This document shows positions 12,001 through 20,304 of a stretch of 64,000 nt of DNA, one piece after another. Each line of letters starts with the position of its first letter. The stretch's first letter is position 1. A model generated the notes under the pieces. It made no database searches. It saw nothing but the letters and a program-made list of their open reading frames with translations, and had not been told where the DNA came from. The stretch lies in assembly GCF_012273895.1 (NCBI RefSeq), contig NW_024045142.1:372001-436000 (forward strand). The letters run 5' to 3'. Both the position numbers and the translations under genes were made by a program. The stretch is from Zerene cesonia. Its lineage: Eukaryota > Arthropoda > Insecta > Lepidoptera > Pieridae.

Positions 12001-15000
12001 TCATTGGACTGTCGCTTTGGTATAGTGATATAGCGGCATTTAAACCAAAAGAAGTTGGGTTCGATTCCCTGAGACGAGATGATGGTTGTATAATGTTTAT
12101 CATAGAGTTTAAATGGTTCAATAGTAATTAATTTCATGAATATCGCTCGATGGAATGTACATTTCTAATGTAAACATAAACCTACAATTTATGTATTTTA
12201 AAGTTAATAGTTTTTGTAAAAACGCCATCTATTGGGAGCCTTTGTGGTCTATTTTCAACCGACTTAAAAAGTGAGGTTGTTTAATCAATTCGACGGTACT
12301 TTTTGTGTTTGTTACCACAGAACTTTCGAGTGGGTGAAACAATTTCCATGATTATTTTTTTTATTTGATAGTTGGTGCCGTCCGCGTGGTCTCATTTTAA
12401 TTTGACCTAGTTCGGACAATTTGCAAGCAATTAAGGTTTTTGATAACGATAATTATTCAGAAGTAAATTTGTGTGTACAGTACAATCTTTTTATCTTTAG
12501 ATGGTTAATGATTTATATTCTGGATTTTTTTTCCAATATCCATTATAAATGGTGTATCGTATAATGAATTTTGGGTCTCATATATCCAGCTTATAAATAA
12601 TGGACATTGTCTTTTCGAAATATATAGGAAATTAGTCCATCTGGACCAATAATTTTAATAACACATGATATATATAATAACGAATGTTTGTAAGCCAACG
12701 GACGTTGTATTCCCAAAACTCACTGTCGACCTGGATGTTATTGAAAATTTCTAAGACTCTAATCGTAAGTATTTCCCGCATAGCCGTGGCCTCGCCGGCG
12801 ACGACGCACAAAGAGGAGCCACGTAAGATACAACTATGTGTATAATATTCATGTCTTTGAGCAGCATGCGTTTTATTTTTGCTCTCTGTGTTTTGTATTT
12901 TCTTTTTTTTTTACGTGCCGGTTTGGGACAAGGCTACCTTGGCGGTTTGAACAGCGAGGTGTTGTCAATATTATTCCCTAGAAACAGCTTGTTAAATGGA
13001 ATGACGTAATCATTTGTACATTTTAAATTTTGGCAAAACGTATGGAAGCAGCGTTTTGCACTAATATTTTTATTATTTTTTTCCAAGACTAACACATCTT
13101 TCGGATCGTTTAAGAGGATATACTATGGTTATTTATTCTTTTTGACATAGTTGTCATTGAATGAAATGAAAAACCTAATAAAAACACACGGCAATATTTT
13201 TACAAAAAAAAAAAATTCGACTTCGGTTAAAATTAATTTCGTCTGTAATGATGCAAACAACGACGTGTACACTGAAGTCAACTGGCGCATTATTTTTCAT
13301 TTGCAGGCATGACGAGCTTTCATTTTAATGTCCTTATTGTCATATATTTTATGTTAAAATGGATTCTGTCAACGCCACGGCTTCCAGAAATCGGGGAGGT
13401 AGCGGACACTTTCTAAGACCGAGTTTTAGGGTATATCTATAGCTGAATTTTCTGACCTGAACACTTCCTTGATTCAGTTCTATTCCGCGATCGAACACCC
13501 ATATCAGGAACGCAGGTAAAAAGTTATCTTGGAATATTCAAGCCGACAGGTCAATTTTCTATTTCAATTATTTCTCTAATTTGTTTGACATTGTCTATGA
13601 AAATTACATTACGTTGACAGAATCTTTTTTTAAAAAAACTCATTATCATAAATACATTTAATCACAGTAAATATGGTAACTTCGGACTTATGGTATACTT
13701 AATAACCACATGGGAAGATTACTATGAATATAAAATAGGTGATATAACATATTATAATAGATTGTGTTCATAAAATAATTAAATTTGAAATGTTTTTAAC
13801 CTTATCTAGCCCTTTAGAAATTTTGAAAGAATAGAAAAAATTTTGATCACGAGGCAGGATCCTGCCTCGTGATCAAAATTTTTTCTATTCTTTCAAAATT
13901 TCTAATTTATAAAGCATTTCAATGCTATAAAACTAAAAATTAAACTTATCTAGCCCTATCTAATCTCATGCCGGTCACTCAATATAAATAAATAACCCAC
14001 AAGTGTGGAACGTTTGAAAATGTTTATTCCCTGCGCAAATATAAAAATAATAATAATAAAAAAAGATTTTATTTTCTCACATCAGTTACATAAGTTTACA
14101 CATTTTCAGTACATATAAATAAGTGTGAGACTGGTGCCTAAACTAGGTAATAAAAATTACCTGTATTTTAGGTCAACAGGCCCCCACTCCTCACTACGTT
14201 GGATCACATTTTGAATGAATATTCGTACATTGTACGAACGTTTTCACGCAATTGAGTGACCTTATAGAGTTATTGCCTGTGTAATTAATTTTTCATTCAT
14301 TCTATTGATGTTGTAACCATTACGTGATTAATTTAAGCTTCTGTGTTTAATGTCATCAATTTTAGATTTAATTTTTAGTTTTAAAGCATTTTAGTGACTT
14401 ATAAATCATTAACAGCTCATGAAACCGAAAAAGTAGAAGAAATTCGGTTAGTACGGAGGGACTACGTGTGGTGGTACTAGAGGCTAGACGTTGCTACGGT
14501 TTAGCAAAAAGATGCGGGTTCAAATATCTCCTCGTGTTTAAACTGTTTCAATTCTTTAAAATAATCACATTTCAATGCTAATGCTATAAAACTAAAAATT
14601 AAAAAAAAATCTCAATTCTGAAGATATTTAAAACAAGAAAAAAATGTCTTGGTTTTTGTTTTTTGTTTTGTTTTTAATGTAAATATTATGATGTATTTAT
14701 TTTAGAAGAAACTACGGTTAAGGTGACACCAGGAGTGGCCACTGGCGAAGTTAACGAAGCGCTGCAACATCAACTCAAAGTTCTGAGCTGGTAAGTCATT
14801 TAACCACGTGGGGACATCCTACTTCCTACTAATCCTACTAATATTATAAATGCGAAAGTTTGTAAGGATGTGTGTGTGTGTTTGTTGCTCTTTCACGCAT
14901 AAAACTACTGAACCGATTGCAATGAAATTTGGTAAGTAGACATCTGGTCAACTGGAATAACATATAAGCAACTTTTTATCCCGATATTCCTACGGGATAC

Positions 15001-18000
15001 GGGGACTTACGCGGGTGAAACCGCGGGCGCAAAATTATGTATTTTACTAGTCATTGTTAACTTGTTCTTGGCATCTTCTTATATATATAGAATTCTCGTG
15101 TCAAAATTTTAGTTACCTTACTCCTCCGAAACGGGTGGACAGATTCAAATGAAATTTTGTGTGCATTTCGGGTAGGTCTGAAGATCAGCCAACATCTATT
15201 TTTTATAATCCTAAATGATAAGAATAAGGCAGAACAGCTTTTGCTGGGTCAGCTAGTAATTTTATATGAACACACAAAAAGCACAATCGATTTACTCTTC
15301 CCCTTTATATTTTTTTAGTATTGGTACGATTGAGGTGTAAATGATTGCATACAGGCGATTATGAATCTAGTTACTCCTAGTACTAATAGTAATAAAAGTC
15401 CTAAAAATAAAATAAACCATTATTGAATATGTAGTTATACATTTGTGATTTTTGTCTTGTCTTTCATGTATTTTGTTTTAAATCATCAACGTACCATTTA
15501 CGTTTTTCATACGTACGTGCATCTGAATATACGCAATATATGCATGTGTATTAGGCGCGTGGAGCGCGAGCGCTCCGCCCGCATAGCGGCGTGTGCGCGC
15601 GCCGAGCGCACCGCCATCCGCAGCCTGCGCCCGCTGCAGCACCCCGCCGCGCCGGCCGCTCGCGCGCGCCGCCTCGCCGCCGCGCGCCTCGAGGCGGACC
15701 TCGCCGCGCTGCACACCGTGAGTGACCTAAGTGGGGGAGTCGAGCACGCTTCGGCACGAATTGGGCCAACTCGCACCGGGGAAGTACCACACCCCCACAG
15801 AAAACCGGCTTGAAATAATAGCTTGCTATTGAGTTTCGTACGGTGAGTGGGGGAGCCGGAGGCCTATTACCTTCTCCTAGCCCTTCCCAGTCCATTCCTT
15901 TTGTCCATTCATCAATCGTAGGGGGGAGGAGATATACATACGCAAACGCACACAAAAGAGAGGAGATATACACACGTGCCGCATCCTGCAAGTGTACTCA
16001 TGCACGCACACACTTCGCGAGACGAGTGAACAAGTTTAATTTTATTCTCTACTAGTATTTGCCTGCGACTTCGAACGCGTTAAATTCACACTAGTTAAAT
16101 GAATGTTATTATATATATAAATCTTCCTCTTAAACAGCTCTAGCTATTAATAAAAATCACCCATGAAAATCCGTTGTGTAGTTTTAAATACCTTAGCATA
16201 CATAAGCGTCTTTGCTTTAAACTATTTAGTGATGATACACACATAGATGTCGATTCGACATCTTTAAGGTCCTCGAATTGTACAAATGAATATGTTACAT
16301 TGTGTGTGTATGCCATATCCCCAGGAATGGACGCTGTTCGTGGCGCGCTCCGGCCTCGTCAAGTTCCCGGAGGAGCCCGGCAAGTACGCGAAGGCGCTGC
16401 AACAGCACAAGGAGAGGCAGAGGGAGATTAGGAGGCAGCTGGAGGTTTGATGTGTGCGAAAGAGAGAGAGAGAAAGAGAGGGAAGGGAAGTAGGAATGTG
16501 GGAAGGATAAAAAAATAAAATAAGCAATGGGAGAAAGATAAAGAAAGATACATTATTTGAAATTTTTGGGGTTTGTTACCTGAGAAATTTCGACTTTTTC
16601 AAAAGCTGGTGAATGTCATGTGATCCCTTGTATATATTTTTGTCTAGTTCTGACAATTTGCAGGCCGTTTAGTTTTTTTTTTGTTAAAAACAATTATTTA
16701 ATTGTGATTTTTGTAATTATTATGAATAAACTATTCCGGCAACAACGATTTTTAAAAAACGAAATTTCCGAACATAGCAAAAAAAAAATTAAATGGTAAA
16801 TATTATATACCCACGTATGTATATATATAGCCACGTATGTATATATATACCTACGTATGTATTTTTTTTATTTGTTTGCTAATCAGGAGAGATTGTTCGC
16901 GCTTCAAGCGGAAGCGAGGAGTTTGATCTCGATCCACCGGCCGTGGCGTTGCGTCGAGGCCGACTTCACCGAGTTCCCCGCGCCCGAGTTGACCGCGGTG
17001 AGTGGCACGAGTTGGTCGTGTGACATGAGTTTGTCACGTGGCATGAGTTGGTCGGGTGACATGTGTTTGTCACGTGGCACGAGTTGGTCGTGTGACATGA
17101 GTTTGTCACGTGGCATGAGTTGGTCGGGTGACATGTGTTTGTCACGTGGCATGAGTTGGTCGTGTGACCTGACTTTGACACGTGGCCTGAATTGGTCGTG
17201 TGACATGAGATTATTCATCAAAAACCATATTATTATATACGTATTTTAAGTAATTACACTGACGTCAGCCGCTTAGTCACCATGAGGAGGTGGATTTAGA
17301 AAAATATTATTATATTATGATGACGATATTAATTTTTATATAATATCAGTCTAGTACTCTTATTCGGCTAGAATTTGTCTTGAATGCTTCTCCAATAATT
17401 AATATATCGTATTAAACAACATGACCGTCTGTCTGTCTGTCTGTCTATCCCTATCTTTACTACTAAACGATGCGATTTTTCGTTATAGATAGAGTGGACC
17501 CCCCTCGGGTGGTATATAATTTATTGTTTTATTTTTTTTTTTGTCAATACAGGCGCAGCCGCGCTCGCAAAACTAGTTTATAATATTTTCTACGTTTCTC
17601 AGGCGCTCGCGGCGAAGGCGGTGGACATCGGGACGATAAAGTACCCCGGCGATGCGACCGACAACGATACCATATACGTGACCCCTTCGCAATTAGCCAA
17701 GTGAGTGTTTCATTACATTTATACTATCAGTAAGTACTTAAAAAAACATATATTTAAGTTCGCCTCGGTGCAGTTGGTAACGCGCGAGCGTAGAACCGAG
17801 GGGTCCCGCGTTCTATTCGATCGAACGCACGAAAAGAAACGTCTCGGACTGGTAGCACACAGAAGGCTGATCACCTACTAGTTCACAGAGAATGTCGATC
17901 AGTGTATCAGATAAATATCATCAGCCCCACTGCCCCATACCCCACTAGGGGACACGGAATTTCACTTTCGTATTTAAACTCGGTGAGAAAAAGAGTGGTT

Positions 18001-19318
18001 GTACGGCGAAAAGACGCGGGTTCGAATCCCGTTTCCTGATCAGATTTTATCTGTTCTTTCTATATTTTTCAAGTAAAAATCAAACAATAAAAACTTGTAG
18101 ATATTTAATATTACAAAAAATACTAATAGCCCAGTCAAAATAGACATTGAAGGTTACATTAATTCGCACCTTCCTAAAAATTGGCATGATTGTTGGGAAC
18201 CCTATTATACACAATTTGTCAATTATCCACATCAATCCGGAGTGTGGAAAAAAATTTATTCAAGGTCAAATGTTGCACAAATCGGTTTTTTGAGTTTTTC
18301 AGCTAAACGGTAAGTTTTATAATAAAAATAGGTGAGACAAAAATGATTCATCATGCAATTATCTATAAAAATTGTTCCTACACATTTTTTCCTAAGAATC
18401 ACCATTTCGAAGATACAGCGATGCAAAATGTTGAAAAAGTTGTATTCTTCATAATATGCACACGTTTCCGCGCCACCCGTGAGGTAGAACATGGCGCGTT
18501 TTTTTTTTACGTGGTTTCCCCGGTAGACCTATTCCACGATCTATTGTGCTTCTGTTAAGTTGAAAAGCTATTATATTAAATTGAAAATGGTACAATTGTA
18601 AATAACAAGAGCGGTGTAAGTAATGTGTAAATTGAGAAAATTATTCGTCTGATAGATACTCTTCTAATGGACCCTAATCCAGACTGTCTTGCTCTTCTTC
18701 TTCTTCATCTTCTTCTTCTTCTTGCTGGGTACAAATAAATTGTTCAAAGAGCGATGCATCAGATGAAACGTATGCATATTATGAAGAATACAACTTTTTC
18801 AACATTTTGCATCGCTGTATCTTCGAAATGGTGATTCTTAGGAAAAAATGTGTAGGAACAATTTTTATAGATAATTGCATGATGAATCATTTTTGTCTCA
18901 CCTATTTTTATTATAAAACTTACCGTTTAGCTGAAAAACTCAAAAAACCGATTTGTGCAACATTTGACCTTGAATAAATTTTTTTCCACACTCCGGATTG
19001 ATGTGGATAATTGACAAATTGTGTATAATGGGGTTCCCAACAATCATGCCAATTTTTAGGAAGGTGCGAATTAATGTAACCTTACCCCTATTTTTGATGC
19101 TAACTTGACCGGACTATAAGTTATAGAACTAAACAAAAATCCATTTCGTCTTATCCCAAAATGCCATAATTCCCGGTTCATTGGTGATTTTTATGATATA
19201 GTAGTATTTAATTATTATTATTGTCTCTTACAGAATACGAGAGCTGGTTGAAGAATTAAAATCTGATGAAGTTCAGTTGGACTTAAAACCCTTAGACCAT
19301 ACGGTGTGCGCGGCGTAA
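1..19318 (+). CDS. Gl: Dynactin subunit 1 (p150-Glued), C-terminal 13 exons, 5' partial
   Basis: Largest subunit of dynactin, the cytoplasmic adaptor complex that links dynein to cargo and microtubules. Exons: 1-158, 461-601, 1295-1480, 2752-2883, 3477-3599, 6620-6759, 7969-8093, 14706-14790, 15555-15717, 16325-16444, 16887-16997, 17603-17700, 19234-19318. Every junction is GT-AG and all phases join into one frame of about 554 residues ending VCAA-stop. Residues ~1-205 correspond to the inter-coil region. Residues ~206-335 are a long charged heptad-rich coiled coil (coiled coil 2, ending KMYAKRGGTHH). Residues ~336-554 are the C-terminal region, ending in a TIYVTPSQLAKIRELVEEL-type segment as in animal p150. 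The CAP-Gly domain and coiled coil 1 lie upstream of the window. Exons 3 and 9 are extremely GC-rich and Ala/Arg-rich. The donor after exon 10 (GTTTGA) is weak. Identity rests on overall resemblance and domain order, not on a search. Confidence 0.9.
185..295 (-). repeat. Repeat D (tRNA-like B-box repeat), minus copy
   Basis: Complement of the family reading TTTGGCAAAAA, CGGGTTCGAATACCGCCTCG, TGATAAAAAA, ATTCTTTCAAAATGTCTCA. The GGTTCGAATnCC block is B-box-like. In intron 1 of the Glued fragment. Confidence 0.5.
1489..1545 (+). repeat. (CA)n microsatellite with CG interruptions
   Basis: Starts 8 bases inside the intron after Glued exon 3. Confidence 0.95.
2041..2350 (+). mobile_element. tRNA-derived SINE, full-length
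   Basis: Starts AGCAGTGGTGGCTCAGTGGT (A-box-like), has a B box (GGTTCGAGACC), a body reading GAGGAAACCGGCATGTCCGA, and a (GAT)n tail at 2335-2350. Common lepidopteran SINE (Metulj-like by recollection), in intron 3 of Glued. Confidence 0.8.
3610..3745 (+). repeat. (AACTCA)n hexamer tandem repeat
   Basis: About 22 variant copies of AACTCA starting about 10 bases after the donor of Glued exon 5. Confidence 0.95.
3783..3915 (+). repeat. Interspersed repeat F
   Basis: AACTCAAACATTTATTTATT, CTTCTTATAGAAGCAC, CCAGCGGTTCGGAAAGC. A second copy is at 38525-38670. Its AACTCA start probably seeded the adjacent hexamer array. Confidence 0.65.
4217..4383 (+). mobile_element. Helitron-like short element, variant
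   Basis: TTTGTTTG tracts, CTTGACCGATTTTAAAAAG, ending GGGCGAACAGCTAG before T. Confidence 0.5.
4388..4536 (+). mobile_element. Helitron-like short element, cut by gap
   Basis: TACTAATATTATAAATGCG, GTTGCTCTTTCACGCAAAA, AACTGGAATAACATATAGGC; continues into the N run. Confidence 0.65.
4537..5536. other. Assembly gap (1000 N)
   Basis: Placeholder inside Glued intron 5, between a Helitron end and jockey-like ORF1. Confidence 0.99.
5537..6425 (-). mobile_element. Jockey-like non-LTR retrotransposon: 5' UTR and ORF1 start
   Basis: On minus, a GC-richer leader (6425-6066) precedes an ORF that is open from 6065 into the gap at 5536. From the internal start MNESNQKTSTKTNPKTLTQQ the protein is Ser/Thr/Pro-rich and basic (NTYKRKRTSESPPNP), then reads KPPPIVLYGIEDVNELSKLI. 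That block is the start of the PRE_C2HC region of Gag-like ORF1 proteins of jockey/X-type elements. The rest (zinc knuckles, ORF2) would lie in the 1-kb gap, which is too small for a full element, so the true insertion may be longer or truncated. It sits antisense in intron 5 of Glued. Confidence 0.7.
7601..7800 (-). mobile_element. Helitron-like short element, variant
   Basis: CTAGCTGTTGCCCGCAGC and TCGCTCGCGCGG at the hairpin end, then TGCCAAATTTCTGCCCGATC. Confidence 0.5.
8394..8900. mobile_element. Two Helitron-like variants in opposite orientation
   Basis: CTAGCTTTTGTCCGCGGC at 8394 (minus) and GCGAGCGAAGCCGCGGGC at about 8870 (plus) face each other. Both share CTATCTATTAAAAA and AGATCTAAGCATACATAC-type blocks. 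Confidence 0.45.
9069..9119. repeat. Isolated hairpin, 19-bp stem
   Basis: AAGTGCGGCAACGTCGCAA pairs with TTGCGACGTTGCCACACTT (one mismatch) around a 13-nt loop. Could be a tiny MITE or an RNA hairpin. Confidence 0.6.
9504..9542 (+). CDS. Gl: Candidate 39-nt cassette exon A of Glued
   Basis: Lies in the 6.6-kb intron between exons 7 (ends 8093, phase 1) and 8 (starts 14706). It is a GC-rich island in AT-rich sequence, bounded by TTGCAG and GTAAGA. In the exon-7 frame it encodes AVTPPMPTVRDFS and ends in phase 1, so exon 8 follows in frame (its first codon becomes CAA, Gln, instead of GAA, Glu). It falls in the poorly conserved linker after coiled coil 2. Whether it is used is inferred. Confidence 0.6.
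9962..10170 (-). mobile_element. Helitron-like short element, variant
   Basis: CTAGACGTTCGTTGCGGCTC, then AAATTTCATCAAAATCCGTT and the complement of an ATAAATGTGAAAG end. Confidence 0.5.
10288..10500. mobile_element. Fold-back element (family E), 68-bp perfect arms
   Basis: Begins TATTTTCTTGTGTTTG. Arms 10329-10396 and 10426-10493 are perfect inverted repeats around a 29-nt loop. The arms contain AACGGATTTTAAACGCG and AACCCGACGTTTCG. At least five relatives occur in the window. Confidence 0.8.
10741..10975 (+). repeat. Interspersed repeat B (GGCAATGGAGCTGGTGG family)
   Basis: T-run, then GTCGGCAATGGAGCTGGTGG, CCATGAACATTTGGAGAGGC and a purine-rich GGAAAGG tract. At least eight copies occur in the window in both orientations. 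No coding potential. In intron 7 of Glued. Confidence 0.7.
11100..11480 (+). repeat. Interspersed repeat C (ACCGA-TTAAAAAG family)
   Basis: GAGACGACATGATGGTTGTG, AACGCCATCTATTGTGG, TTTTCAACCGAATTAAAAAG, ATCAATTCGACGGTAC, GGGTGAAACAATTTCGATG. Confidence 0.6.
11600..11760 (+). repeat. Repeat D copy
   Basis: GGGCGTTGCTACGGCTTGGC, GGGTTCGAATCCCGCCTCG, TTATGAAATTTTTTCC, then AT-rich. Confidence 0.6.
12010..12440 (+). repeat. Repeat C, second and longer copy
   Basis: Starts with a tRNA-like stretch (CTTTGGTATAGTG, GGGTTCGATTCCC). Then GAGACGAGATGATGGTTGTA and the same 3' blocks as 11100-11480. The pair looks like a duplicated insertion in intron 7 of Glued. Confidence 0.6.
12784..12822 (+). CDS. 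Gl: Candidate 39-nt cassette exon B of Glued
   Basis: Second island in the same intron, again exactly 39 nt. It is preceded by TTTCCCGCATAG, followed by GTAAGA, and is phase 1 at both ends. It encodes AVASPATTHKEEP. It shares the first five bases (CCGTG), the last three (CAC) and the donor hexamer with the exon at 9504, so the two look like duplicated alternatives. Exon A to B to 8 is also in frame. Confidence 0.6.
13362..13624. mobile_element. MITE-like element with 13-bp terminal inverted repeats
   Basis: GATTCTGTCAACG at 13362-13374 and CGTTGACAGAATC at 13612-13624 bound 263 bp without an ORF. Target duplication is not clear. Confidence 0.4.
13814..13905. repeat. 92-bp perfect palindrome made of repeat D
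   Basis: Two 46-bp arms meet with no spacer at 13859/13860, inside GGCAGGATCCTGCC. Each arm carries the repeat-D tail (CTCGTGATC, TTCTATTCTTTC). A normal repeat-D 3' end (ATAAAACTAAAAATTAAA) follows. Confidence 0.9.
14480..14605 (+). repeat. Repeat D copy
   Basis: TAGACGTTGCTACGGTTTAG, GCGGGTTCAAATATCTCCTC, then the typical tail ATAAAACTAAAAATTAAA, 100 bases before Glued exon 8. Confidence 0.6.
14824..15035 (+). mobile_element. Helitron-like short element, 3' end decayed
   Basis: 5' TCCTACTAATCCTACTAATA, then TTGCTCTTTCACGC, ATTCCTACGGGATACGG and the hairpin GCGGGTGAAACCGC. The CTAG end is lost. Confidence 0.7.
15050..15256 (+). mobile_element. Helitron-like element, AGAACAGC...CTAG subfamily
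   Basis: ATTCTCGTGTCAAAATTTTA, CTCCTCCGAAACGGG, AAGGCAGAACAGC, GGGTCAGCTAG. Confidence 0.55.
15725..15905 (-). repeat. Repeat B fragment
   Basis: GTGGGGGAGTCGAGCACGC, GGGAAGTACCACACCCCCAC and CCTTCCCAGTCCATTCC match the copies at 23090 and (complement) 44000. Begins about 8 bases after the donor of Glued exon 9. Confidence 0.65.
16458..16492 (+). repeat. (GA)n purine tract
   Basis: GAAAGAGAGAGAGAGAAAGA and GGGAAGGGAAG, starting 13 bases after the donor of Glued exon 10. Confidence 0.85.
16809..16860 (+). repeat. 20-bp tandem triplet before Glued exon 11
   Basis: Three copies of CCACGTATGTATATATATA-like units, ending about 26 bases before the exon 11 acceptor. Confidence 0.8.
17005..17215 (+). 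repeat. 36-bp minisatellite with 72-bp higher-order period
   Basis: GTTGGTCG recurs at 17011, 17047, 17083, 17119 and 17155 (ATTGGTCG at 17191), exactly 36 bp apart. Units alternate TGTGACATGAG and GGTGACATGTG. CACGTG occurs in five units (17035, 17071, 17107, 17143, 17179). Starts within 10 bases of the exon 11 donor. Confidence 0.95.
17760..17955 (+). repeat. SINE-like repeat with tRNA-like head
   Basis: GTGCAGTTGGTAACGCGCG (A-box-like) and GTTCTATTCGATC (degraded B box), then TCATCAGCCCCACTGCCCCA. In the last Glued intron. Confidence 0.4.
17990..18100 (+). repeat. Repeat D copy
   Basis: GTTGTACGGCGAAAAGACGC, GGGTTCGAATCCCGTTTCC, TGATCAGATTTTATCTG. Confidence 0.55.
18127..19118. mobile_element. 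Long inverted-repeat (fold-back) element in last Glued intron
   Basis: Arms 18150-18468 and 18765-19083 are both 319 bp and near-identical inverted copies (for example CACG versus CATACG near the inner ends). The 296-bp loop contains a CTTCTT microsatellite at 18690-18722. Diverged outer ends (TAGCCCAGTCAA and the complement of TAGTCCGGTCAA) look like terminal repeats. No transposase was seen. Confidence 0.8.
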
Positions 19319-19732
19319 TTTAAATTAAAAAAAAGTTTTTTTTTTCCATAATTCCAATATGTTTAAAAATAGTTCATTGTAGTAAGAATTAAATAGTAAT
19401 TATATATTTTGTTTATTGAAATTGTAAGTTGAGAAATGTTAATAATAATTTTTATAGATAATGAATTATGTAGGTTTAAGAAGAATCTTTGATTAATTGT
19501 ATGATCATTTATTTATTTTGGCTGCTACTAGCTTTTTTATTATTTTATTAAGACAATTATAAGCTTAAAGAATTGGCGCGAATACTAATATTTAATCTTG
19601 GACAGATGTATAATATTATAATCTGTATTCACTCTATAGTCTATGTCAAATGTCATGTAAGCGCGCGCACACCGCTTTGGTTATGTCAAAGAAAATGGAC
19701 GTGGCATGCGTTTTACAATTATAACAGTACTT

Positions 19733-19738
19733 AATAAA
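19733..19738 (+). promoter_or_regulatory. Likely polyadenylation signal of Glued
   Basis: AATAAA 415 bases after the TAA at 19316-19318, followed by AT-rich DNA and then Helitron-like repeat sequence from about 19790. No earlier canonical AATAAA was noticed in the 3' UTR. Confidence 0.55.
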
Positions 19739-20304
19739 AATGCATATTTATTAATTGTGTTTTAATTACCTTTTTCTCATTGTATCGTACTAGTAGTTTG
19801 CCCCGGGTTCGCCCGGATGACCCTAGATTAAAAATAGTCTATATTGCTATGTAAGGATGAGGCGTATATATGGTTAATTATTTAGTTTTAGATTATGAGA
19901 GTTGTTTTTGTCTTTATGAGTTGAATACACAAGTTAAAATTTACAAAATTAAACCAACATCAACGATTCTGATTTGAAAGCGCATGAAGAAGGCATATAT
20001 CTATCCTCTATCTCGACAACTACTGAACCTGATTTTGATAAAACTTTATCCAGGGATCAGTGCAAGTGTTTACATTGTCGGAGTATATAACAACAACATA
20101 AACTTGAATTAAGAATCCTCTTTTATTGAGTTAAAAATGAAATCGTTTCATTGAAAAGTTTTTGAGCAGTTATGGTTTTGACAACACATTCACATGCTAG
20201 CACACACATACACACACACACACATACTGATGGAATTATGGAATCCGCTTTAGTAGGAATCACAGATAACATAATACTATATCAATATAATTAGTAGAAA
20301 TCGA

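Noticed and set aside
12000..12080. Possible tRNA gene with GGGTTCGATTCCC
   Set aside because: No matching acceptor stem, and the flanks are repeat C.
15445..15991. Arg/Ala-rich ORFs on both strands around Glued exon 9
   Set aside because: Frames opposite the real exon, kept open by very high GC.
17005..17215. 36-bp repeats as a CRISPR array
   Set aside because: Units are contiguous without unique spacers and the genome is eukaryotic.
17760..17835. Possible tRNA gene
   Set aside because: Only A- and B-box-like pieces; no closed acceptor or anticodon stem. Better read as a SINE head.
18343..18558. ORFs in the inverted-repeat element
   Set aside because: The mirrored arms give paired ORFs by symmetry, with no recognisable protein and no transposase.
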